DNA of 64,000 nucleotides from Bradyrhizobium sp. AZCC 2262 (GTDB taxonomy: Bacteria > Pseudomonadota > Alphaproteobacteria > Rhizobiales > Xanthobacteraceae), in the NCBI RefSeq assembly GCF_036924535.1, contig NZ_JAZHRT010000001.1, forward strand, positions 3,720,001 to 3,784,000. Reading direction: 5' to 3'. This document shows positions 1 through 8,155 of this stretch, piece by piece (the first letter of the stretch is position 1; each line of letters starts with the position of its first letter). Made by a program: the position numbers and the translations under genes. Below the pieces are notes generated by a model. That model was given only the letters and a program-made list of their open reading frames with translations. It ran no database searches and was not told the DNA's origin.

Positions 1-41
1 AACGCCGTCAGGGCAACAAGGTTCTGCATACGAACCGGCAT
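1..41 (-). CDS. 5' end of an unidentified gene leaving the window
   Basis: A minus-strand ATG at 41-39 opens a frame that stays open to base 1 (MPVRMQNLVALTA...). A good ribosome binding site, GGGGAG, lies six bases upstream of the ATG. The start of a hydrophobic run after a short basic N-terminus could be a signal peptide, but 13 codons are too few to name a family. It would be divergent from the carbamoyltransferase gene, with the promoters of both in 42-188. Confidence 0.5.
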   Translation of the reverse strand, partial: MPVRMQNLVALTA

Positions 42-188
42 CGTTTTCTCCCCGTTTTTTCAGTCTTGTTGCTGCCAAGTCTCGCAAGTCGCATCAACAC
101 TTGCAAGCATGTGCTTATTCCGTATGACGAAACGGCATTGTTGCCCGGCGCCAATTGTGATTGATGCAGGTTCGCGTCATTACCGTGC

Positions 189-2390
189 GTGCAAGGTCGT
201 GCGTTCAAGGCCCAAAGGTTAGACAGGTTGAAACCGAACATACGAATTGGTCCACGACATCCAAAACTCGGCGCCGCCGGCTTTCGCTTCGTGCGATGGC
301 TGGCGCGCAAAACCATGGCCGCGGCCGGATTCCACCAACTCGGCTCGGATCTCGCCAACGACCGCCTGGCCCGCGTGCGCGAAAAACTTCGCCGCGGCGA
401 AACCGTATTTCTCGTCGGCCTCGGGCTTGCCGGCACGCATAATTCCGGCGCAGCGCTGGTCGAGGTGACGCAGGCGAGCGGCCCACGCCTGATCGTCAAT
501 AATGAGGAGGAGCGTTTCTCCGGCAACAAGCACACCACGGAATATCCGAAATCCTCGCTCGACGAGCTGGTCGCGACGCTGCGCGCCATGGGCCGCGATG
601 TCGGCGATATCGACGCCTGGCTCACCAGTTGGGACTACCCGACGCTTGCCGGCACGACCGCGCGCGCGGTGCTGGAAGAGCTGCCGCAGAGTCTCACGAT
701 GTTGCGCATCACGGAGGCGCCTGGCTTCGACGCCCGCCGCCTCGACCAGATGACGCGCTCGCCAAAGATACTGGCGCGGCAGCTTGGCCTTGCCGAGCGC
801 GTGCCGCTGATCTGCATGCCGCACCATGACAATCACGCCTGGTTCTCCCACGCGGCATCGCCTTTTGCCGATGATGAAGAACCGGTTGCTGTCGCGGTGC
901 TCGACGGCACCGGCGACGCCGGCTCGATCTCGCTCTATGTCGTCGAGCGCGCCGCGATGCGGCAGGTTTATTGCAATGACAGCATGTTCGACTCGATCGG
1001 CGCCTTCTACAGCGTGATCTCGTCGACGCAGGGCGGCTGGACCCTGCTGTCAAGCGAAGGCCGTTACATGGGCGCCGCCGCCTGGGGCGACATGGACCGG
1101 TCAACCAACCGCTATTACGCGCGGCTGAAAGACGTCCTGCATTTGGGCAGCGAAGGCCAGGTGCAGCTTAACCGCGCCATGGCGAACTGGCACTGCGATC
1201 CATCCTATCATCCCTACAAGAAAGCGCTGACCGACATTCTCGGCGAGCCCCTGAAGCCCGATCAGCTCTGGAATCCAGACGCCGTGCTGCGCGTCGAGGA
1301 CATCCATCACCGTCCCGACACCCAGGATCGCCTCGATAAGGCCGCCGCGACGCAACTGGTGTTCGAGGACGCCATGATCCACGTCATCGATCATCTGTTG
1401 CGGGTGACGGGCGCGCACCGGCTGGTGCTGACCGGCGGCGTGGCGCTGAACGCGGTCGGCAATATGCGTCTGCTCGAACATTTCAATGAGGCCTGGTTCG
1501 CCAAGGCGCAGCAGCGCAACGCGCGCCTGCAGCTCTGGGTCCCGCCGGTGCCGGGCGATCCCGGCGTCACCATCGGCGCCGCCTGGCTGTTCGCCCACCT
1601 GGCCAGCGCGCCGCGCGGCGCGCCGATGACGCACGCCTTCTACTGCGGCACGTCGCCGTCGCGGCAAGACATCACTAGCGCGCTGAACGCCGATGACATC
1701 GCCTCGCAACCGATCGGCGATATCTCCACGCCTGAAGGCCGCGACGCGATCGCCGAATTGATGGCGTTCATGGTGGCGCAGAACGGCGTGATCGCGCTGT
1801 ATCAGGGCGCGGCCGAAACCGGCCCCCGCGCGCTCGGCCATCGCTCGATCCTGGCGAATCCCTGTGACCCCGAGGTGCGGGAGCGGCTCAACGAGCGCGT
1901 CAAATACCGCGAGGCCATTCGCCCGCTGGCGCCGATGGCAACGCTGGAGGCGGCGAAAGAATATTTCGAACTGCTGCCGGGCGCCGCGGACGCCAACTAC
2001 AACGCCTACAATTACATGGTGCTGACGGCGCATTCGAAGCCGCACGCGCGCGAAAAAATTCCGGCCGTCATTCACGCCGACGGCACCGGCCGCATCCAGA
2101 TCGTGCGCGCTGAGGACGATCCCCTCACTTATGCCTATCTGAAGGCGCTCGGCCGCCACATCGGCGTGGAGCTATCCGTCAATACATCCTTCAATGTCGC
2201 AGGCCCCATCGCTCAGACGCCGCAACAGGCGATCGATACGCTGCGCCGCTCCAAGGGGCTCGATGTCGTGGTGCTGGTAGCAGACGACGGCGAAGTCCAC
2301 GCGGCCTGGCATGGAGGTGAGCGCGATAGCGGCCGGTTCACCGGCTGGTATCAAGAATGGAAAAGCCGCACGCAGGTCAGTCAGCGCTGA
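189..2390 (+). CDS. NodU/CmcH-family carbamoyltransferase
   Basis: Predicted O-carbamoyltransferase, which uses carbamoyl phosphate and ATP to carbamoylate a hydroxyl group on a sugar or secondary metabolite. Seen in the sequence: an N-terminal Kae1-like domain with HNSGAAL (about residue 84), a metal-binding HHDNH (about 212-216), and the family hallmark GPRALGHRSILANP (about 545) leading into the C-terminal part. The acceptor cannot be read from the sequence, and no nod, antibiotic or polysaccharide genes lie next to it. The start is uncertain: 189 is a GTG without a clear ribosome binding site, and in-frame alternatives include GTG 291 and ATG 315 (about 690 residues). The last 10 bases overlap the convergent EamA gene. 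Confidence 0.85.
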   Translation: MQGRAFKAQRLDRLKPNIRIGPRHPKLGAAGFRFVRWLARKTMAAAGFHQLGSDLANDRLARVREKLRRGETVFLVGLGLAGTHNSGAALVEVTQASGPRLIVNNEEERFSGNKHTTEYPKSSLDELVATLRAMGRDVGDIDAWLTSWDYPTLAGTTARAVLEELPQSLTMLRITEAPGFDARRLDQMTRSPKILARQLGLAERVPLICMPHHDNHAWFSHAASPFADDEEPVAVAVLDGTGDAGSISLYVVERAAMRQVYCNDSMFDSIGAFYSVISSTQGGWTLLSSEGRYMGAAAWGDMDRSTNRYYARLKDVLHLGSEGQVQLNRAMANWHCDPSYHPYKKALTDILGEPLKPDQLWNPDAVLRVEDIHHRPDTQDRLDKAAATQLVFEDAMIHVIDHLLRVTGAHRLVLTGGVALNAVGNMRLLEHFNEAWFAKAQQRNARLQLWVPPVPGDPGVTIGAAWLFAHLASAPRGAPMTHAFYCGTSPSRQDITSALNADDIASQPIGDISTPEGRDAIAELMAFMVAQNGVIALYQGAAETGPRALGHRSILANPCDPEVRERLNERVKYREAIRPLAPMATLEAAKEYFELLPGAADANYNAYNYMVLTAHSKPHAREKIPAVIHADGTGRIQIVRAEDDPLTYAYLKALGRHIGVELSVNTSFNVAGPIAQTPQQAIDTLRRSKGLDVVVLVADDGEVHAAWHGGERDSGRFTGWYQEWKSRTQVSQR

Positions 2391-3286
2391 AAGATTTTCA
2401 GCACGCGCCCGTCGATCAATAGCAGGGCGCTGCCGATCACAAGCGCGCCCGCAATCTCGCGCAGCGAGATTTTCTCACCGAGCACCAGATAGCCGAGCAG
2501 GATCGCGGTAACCGGGATCAACAAGGTCACCAGCATGACATTGGTGGCGCCGGAGCGCCGCAGGATCTGAAAGAACACGATATAGGCGAGCGCGGTCGAC
2601 AGCGCGGCAAGCCCGATCACGGCGAGCCATGTCGATGGCCCCGGCATCGGCAACAGCCAGGGACGTTCGACGAGCCCGGCGACGACGGTCATCATCGCGG
2701 CCGCGGCCAGCATCTGGAACGTCGCGGTGCCGAGCGGCGGGGAATTCGACAGCAGCCGTCGCGCCAGCAGTGCCGACAGGCCGTAAGACAAAGCGGCCGC
2801 AAGGCAGAGCAGAATGCCGAACCCCTGCCCGCTCTCCAATCCAACGCCGTCACCGTGGAGAATCACCACGCCGATCAGGCCCGCGACGACGCCGGCGATC
2901 CGCCGCGCGTGCAGCTTCTCTTCACCCGCCTCCGCCATCACGACAACCGTGAACAGCGGCGTCGTGGCGTTCAGGATCGAGGCCAGCCCGCCGGGGATAT
3001 AGGTCTGCCCGACCACGATCAGCGAGAAAGGCAGCACGTTGTTGAGAAGCCCGATCGCGAGAAAGGGCTTCCATCCCGACAGGCCAGCCGGGAAACGAAT
3101 GCGGTAGAGCCACAGCAGCGGCAGCAACATCAGGGCCGCAAGTGCCACGCGCAGAAAAACCACCGTCAGCGGCGGCAATTCCTTCAGTATCACGCCGTTG
3201 AAGAAGAACGATCCGCCCCACAGGATCGAGAGCAGGCCGAGCAGCGACCAGTCGCGGGCGTCGATCGAAGCGTCTTTGGCGGTCAT
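2381..3286 (-). CDS. EamA/DMT-family transporter
   Basis: Inner-membrane protein of the drug/metabolite transporter superfamily, 301 residues, with about ten hydrophobic helices arranged as two EamA repeats (WGGSFFFNGVILKEL in the first half; a second WLAVIGLAALSTALAY stretch near residue 215). Members export metabolites or amino acids; the substrate is not predictable here. It is convergent with the carbamoyltransferase, overlapping it by 10 bases, and lies downstream of an oxidoreductase gene on the same strand. Two further EamA genes lie near 51 kb and 63.5 kb; those two resemble each other more than this one. Confidence 0.9.
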   Translation of the reverse strand: MTAKDASIDARDWSLLGLLSILWGGSFFFNGVILKELPPLTVVFLRVALAALMLLPLLWLYRIRFPAGLSGWKPFLAIGLLNNVLPFSLIVVGQTYIPGGLASILNATTPLFTVVVMAEAGEEKLHARRIAGVVAGLIGVVILHGDGVGLESGQGFGILLCLAAALSYGLSALLARRLLSNSPPLGTATFQMLAAAAMMTVVAGLVERPWLLPMPGPSTWLAVIGLAALSTALAYIVFFQILRRSGATNVMLVTLLIPVTAILLGYLVLGEKISLREIAGALVIGSALLLIDGRVLKIFQR

Positions 3287-3368
3287 AGCAGCTCATATCT
3301 GCGATTCCGCAGATTTATTCCGCTACGCAGGGCTTTCCCACCCGATTCCGGATACAGGTTCGCGGCGG

Positions 3369-4241
3369 CTATTTCGGCCGCGAGACGATCTCGATCATCC
3401 TGCCTTCGTCGTCATCGGGCATCTCGGCCTTTGCCTGGGCGTAGGCTTCGACCGCGGCACGCCCGACCAGCGGCGCGTTGGCGAGCAGGCTCTCGGCCAG
3501 TTTCACCGCGTAGGCCGCGTCCTTGTGACGAAGGGCTGATGTAAACGATGCGCCAGAGAAATCGCGCGCCACCATGCGCTTTGAATGGCGGATCACCTGC
3601 GGGCTCGCGACCGCGCCGGTCGCCAGCGCTTCCGCTACGAGGTTCATGTCGAGCCCGGCCTGCTCGGCCATCGCGACGCCTTCGGCCAGACTCGCGATCT
3701 GCACCGCACCCATCAGATTGTTGATCAGCTTGAAGACGGTGCCGGTGCCGACCGCGCCGAAATGCCTGATAACGTCGCCGATCGGCGCGAGATAGGGTTT
3801 TGCGGAATCGAGATCGGCCACGTCAGCGCCGACCAGCAAGGTCAGCTTTCCGGCAGCCGCCGCTTGCGGCAGGCCGGTGACGGGGCAGTCGATATAGACG
3901 AGCCCGCGGCCACGCAGTTCGCGCGCCATGTCGAGCGCGTGCTGGTGCGAGACGGTCGAGCATTCGATCGCAAGACTGCCTGCCTTCATCGTTGCCGCCG
4001 CGCCATCCTTGCCGAGCCAGACGGCGCGCGAGGCCTCGTCGTCGGCGACCATGGTCACGACGGCATCCGCGCCATCGGCAGCGTCCGCAGGCGACGAGGC
4101 CCAGCGCGCGCCGCGCGCGATCAGGTCTTCCGCTTTTGCCTTGCTGCGATTCCAAACCGCAACCGTAAAACCTGCATCGAGATAGCGGCCGGCCATACCA
4201 TGGCCCATGCGGCCGAGCCCGATGAAGCCGACCTTTGTCAT
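3369..4241 (-). CDS. NAD(P)-dependent beta-hydroxyacid dehydrogenase (HIBADH-like)
   Basis: Cytosolic oxidoreductase of the 3-hydroxyisobutyrate / tartronate semialdehyde reductase family, 290 residues. Seen: the Rossmann dinucleotide motif GFIGLGRMGHGM at residues 5-16, the substrate-site segment DCPVTGLPQAAAAG (family consensus DAPVSGG) near 120, and the catalytic-lysine helix GTGTVFKLINNLM near 170. The ATG lies only three bases beyond the prfB stop codon, so it is probably co-transcribed and translationally coupled with prfB. The exact substrate (hydroxyisobutyrate, glycerate or succinic semialdehyde) cannot be decided from sequence. Confidence 0.88.
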   Translation of the reverse strand: MTKVGFIGLGRMGHGMAGRYLDAGFTVAVWNRSKAKAEDLIARGARWASSPADAADGADAVVTMVADDEASRAVWLGKDGAAATMKAGSLAIECSTVSHQHALDMARELRGRGLVYIDCPVTGLPQAAAAGKLTLLVGADVADLDSAKPYLAPIGDVIRHFGAVGTGTVFKLINNLMGAVQIASLAEGVAMAEQAGLDMNLVAEALATGAVASPQVIRHSKRMVARDFSGASFTSALRHKDAAYAVKLAESLLANAPLVGRAAVEAYAQAKAEMPDDDEGRMIEIVSRPK

Positions 4242-4244
4242 GCG

Positions 4245-5376
4245 CTAGTCCACATCCTCGACCGCGCCGGGCGTGGTGCCGAACGCGCGCTGCGCCAGGG
4301 TTGCCGCCATGAACTCGTCGAGGTCGCCGTCGAGCACGCCGGAGGTATCCGAGGTCTGCACTCCGGTGCGCAGGTCCTTCACCATCTGGTAGGGCTGCAA
4401 CACGTAAGAGCGGATCTGGTGGCCCCAGCCGATATCGGTCTTGGCGGCCTGATCGGCGGCGGCCTGTTCCTCGCGCCGCTTCAGTTCGATTTCGTAGAGC
4501 CGTGCGCGCAGCATGTCCCAGGCCTGCGCACGGTTCTTGTGCTGCGAGCGGCCGGCCTGACAGACCACGGCAACACCGGTCGGGATATGCGTCAGCCGAA
4601 CCGCGGATTCGGTCTTGTTGACGTGCTGGCCGCCGGCGCCGCCGGAGCGCATGGTGTCGGTGCGCACGTCCGATTCCTTGATATCGATCTTGATACTGTC
4701 ATCGACGACGGGAAAGATCGCGACGGACGAGAACGACGTGTGCCGGCGCGCGTTGGAATCGAACGGCGAGATTCGCACCAGGCGGTGCACGCCCGCTTCC
4801 GTCTTCAGCCAGCCATAGGCGTTGTGCCCGCTGATCTGGATGGTCGCGGATTTGATGCCGGCTTCTTCGCCGGGAGTTTCTTCCAGATATTCGATCTTGA
4901 AGCCGTGCTCCTCGGCCCAGCGCGTATACATACGCAAGAGCATCGACGCCCAGTCCTGGCTTTCGGTGCCGCCGGCGCCGGCATGCACTTCGAGATAGGA
5001 GTCGAACTTGTCGGCCTCGCCCGACAGCAGCGCTTCCAGCTCGCGGCGCGCGACTTCCTTCTTCAGGGCCTTTAGCGCGTTCTCCGCCTCGACCACCACA
5101 CTTTCATCGTTCTCGGCCTCGCCAAGCGCGATCATCTCGACATTGTCGTCGAGTTCGCGCTCGACCTTGCCAATGCCCTCGAGCGCATCCACCAGCGAGG
5201 TGCGCTCCTGCATCAGCTTCTGCGCCTTCTGGGGATCGTTCCAGAGATTGGGGTCTTCGGCGAGCTTGTTCAGCTCGGCGAGCCGAGCCGTGGATTTCTC
5301 GACGTCAAAGATGCCTCCTCAGCAGCCCGACTGACTGCTTGATCTCTTCTACGAGGCGTTCGACTTCGGCGCGCAT
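4245..5376 (-). CDS. prfB: Peptide chain release factor 2, with programmed +1 frameshift
   Basis: RF2 recognises UAA/UGA stop codons and triggers peptide release. The full gene reads ATG at 5376 through 23 codons to CTT (5310-5308), then meets an in-frame TGA (5307-5305). Skipping one base continues from GAC (5306) to the TAG at 4245, giving about 376 residues, the usual RF2 length. The coding sequence is therefore complement(join(4245..5306,5308..5376)). Both functional signatures are present: the codon-reading tripeptide SPF in [12 protein letters not shown], specific for RF2, and the catalytic GGQ in [12 protein letters not shown]. An annotation starting at the internal Met at 5213 would lose 54 residues. 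Regulation is autogenous: low RF2 makes ribosomes pause at the UGA and shift. Confidence 0.97.
5304..5319 (-). promoter_or_regulatory. prfB programmed +1 frameshift signal
   Basis: Reading the minus strand, an internal Shine-Dalgarno AGGAGG (5319-5314) is followed by CAT and then the slip site CTT TGA C (5310-5304). This has the same arrangement and three-base spacing as the well-known E. coli prfB site. The C after UGA makes the stop codon weak, as required. It is the feedback switch for RF2 synthesis. Confidence 0.95.
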
Positions 5377-5467
5377 GGTCTCTTCTGTCTGCGGTCGGAA
5401 CCGCTACTGGATGATATGCGTCGGATGTAGCGGCCCGCACCACAAAGCGCAATCCGCAAACCGGCCG

Positions 5468-7994
5468 CTAATAAAGCCTGCCGGTTCCTGGACGCATGAT
5501 ATTGCCGGCGTCAGGCGAGATTCCCTGCATATTGCCTGCGTCGGGCGGGATTGCCTGCGGCGGCATGCGCCCATCCTGATCGGCGACGCCTACGGCGGCG
5601 TAACTGTCCGGCGGCGCGGTGCCCGGCTTGAACGCTTCCAGGATGGTGCGGCCGCCCTCGCCCGGAGCGGGACGCATGCCGCTCTTGGCATCGATGCGAA
5701 CCAGCCTGATACCGGCGGGAATCTTGAACGGGGTCGCCGGCTTGTCGGCGAGCGCGAGCTTCATGAAATCCTTGACGATCGGCGCGGCGGTATGGCCGCC
5801 CTGCGCGGCCCTGCCCAGACTGCGGGGCTTGTCATAGCCAAGATAGAGCCCGACGACGAGATCCGGCGAAAAGCCGATGAACCAGACGTCTTTTCCGTCA
5901 CTGGTGGTGCCGGTCTTGCCGGCAATCGGCTTGCCGACCTCGCGCATGATCGACGCCGTGCCGCCCTGCACCACCCCCTCCAGCATCGAGGTGATCTGGT
6001 AGGCCGTCAGCGAATCAAGCACCTGCTCCCTGCGGTCGACAAGCTGGGGCTCGGGTTGATTCTTCCAGCCGCCCGGCGCGTCGCAGCCGCGGCACTCGCG
6101 CGCGTCATGTTTGAAAATCGTGCGACCGTAGCGGTCCTGAATGCGGTCGATCAGGGTCGGCTTCACCCGCCGGCCGCCATTGGCGAACATCGAATACGCC
6201 GTGACCATCCGCATGACCGTGGTTTCGCCGGCGCCGAGCGCATAGGAAAGATAGTTCGGCAATTCCTCATAGACGCCGAAGCGTTTGGCATATTCACCGA
6301 TCAGGGGCATGCCGACATCCTGCGCCAACCGCACCGTCACGGTGTTGACCGACCATTTGAGGGCTTCACGCAGCGTAATGGGGCCGCGGTAACTGCCCAC
6401 CGAAAAGTTCTCCGGACGCCAGACGCCGGCGCCCTGCCCCTGATCGATCTCGATCGGCCCGTCGATCATGATCGTCGACGGGGTGTAGCCATTGTCCATC
6501 GCCGCCGAATAGACCAGCGGCTTGAACGTCGATCCCGGCTGTCGATAGGCCTGGGTCGCGCGATTGAACTGGCTCTGGTCAAACGAGAAGCCGCCCACCA
6601 TCGCAAGCACGCGCCCGGTCCAGGGGTCCATCGCGACCATGGCGCCGGACACTTCGGGCAATTGTCGCAGGCGATACTGACCTTCGATCGGGTTGCCGTC
6701 CTTGCCGAACAGCGGATCGGCGTAGATCACGTCGCCCGGCGAAAGAATTTGCGAGACCGCGATCGGCGTCTTGCCGCGAGCCTGAGCGGAAGCTGCCCTC
6801 GCCCATCTGACACCTTCCAGCGTGATAATCCCGGTTTGCCGGTCCTTGGAGATCGCGCCCCCAAGTTCGCGGCCGGGTTGGAAACCGATGCGAGCCGACT
6901 GGTCTGAGGTCTCGAGCACCACGGCCATCCGCCACGGCGAGATATCGCTGAGCGACCTGACTTCGGCGAGCTTGACGCCCCAATCGCGCGGAAATGTCGA
7001 GCTTGCTCATGGCTCCACGCCAGCCCTGGGCCTCGTCAAAATTCACCAGGCCAGCGGCCACGGTCTTGCGGGCCATCACCTGCAGCTTCGGATCGAGCGT
7101 GGTGCGGACCGACAGGCCGCCTTCATAGAGTTTCTTTTCGCCGTAGCGCTCGAAGATGTCGCGCCGCACTTCCTCGGCGAAATACTCGCCGGCGAAGATG
7201 TGCGCAGCGTTGGACCGGCTGGTCACGGCCAGCGGCTCCTTGCGGGCCTTGTCGGCATCGGCCTGCTTGATCCAGCCGTTTTCCAACAGACGATCGATCA
7301 CGTAATTGCGCCGCTCGACCGCGCGATCGCGGTTGCGCACCGGATGCAACTGGGCCGGCGCTTTCGGAAGCGCTGCAAGATACGAGGCTTCCGCAACCGT
7401 CAGTTCGTTCACCGATTTGTCGAAATAGACCAGCGACGCCGCGGCGATGCCGTAGGCGCCGAGGCCGAGATAGATTTCATTGAGATAGAGTTCGAGGATG
7501 CGGTCCTTCGAATAGGCGCGCTCGATGCGCATTGCCAGCAGGGCTTCCTTGATCTTGCGGGTGAAGGAGACCTCGTTGGTCAGAAGGAAGTTCTTCGCGA
7601 CCTGCTGGGTGATCGTCGACGCACCCTGCGGCCGGCGGTTGGAGCCGAAGTTCTGCGCATACACCACGGCCGCGCGGGCCATGCCGGTGAAGTCGATGCC
7701 GCCGTGCTCGTAAAAATTCTTGTCCTCGGCCGCGAGGAACGCGTTGGTGACGAGTTTTGGCATCGCCTGGATCGGCAGATAGAGGCGGCGCTCCTTGGAA
7801 TATTCGCCGAGCAGCGCACCGTCGGACGCATGCACGCGCGTCATCACCGGCGGCTCATAATCCTGAAGCTGCGAATAGTCGGGCAAGTCCCTGGAGAAAT
7901 GCCAGATCGCGCCCGCGACGCCGGCCACGCCGACCAGGAACAGGACTGTCCCGACGGTAAACAGGAAACCCAAAAACCGGACCAGAAAGCGCAT
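5468..7994 (-). pseudogene. Tandem copy 1 of penicillin-binding protein 1A, broken by a +1 base frameshift
   Basis: Bifunctional peptidoglycan glycosyltransferase/transpeptidase, homologous along its whole length to the intact gene just upstream (8156-10669). The N-terminal half (MRFLVRFLGF..., from 7994) holds the glycosyltransferase motifs EDKNFYEHGG and GASTITQQVAKN and reads to SKLDIS, then runs into an unrelated frame. The rest, with transpeptidase motifs STFK, SVN and KTGTT, continues in the next frame down to 5468. Aligning the copies shows one extra base in the run at 6985-6990. As read, no full-length protein is made; a truncated glycosyltransferase-only product is possible. A sequencing error cannot be excluded. 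A longer in-frame start at 8060 exists, but 7994 matches copy 2. Confidence 0.85.
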
Positions 7995-8155
7995 TACCGA
8001 AGTTCCATTCCAACCCTTGCGCCGTAACAGCCAGCGCTTGTTCCCGTGTCCATCGGACATTTCCTCTCCCGCACGGATCGCTCAGATCCACCGGGTCCAA
8101 ATATCTTTATAATGCGATGAAGATGCGCCTTTGGGTTGTGAACACTTCGTGCGGA

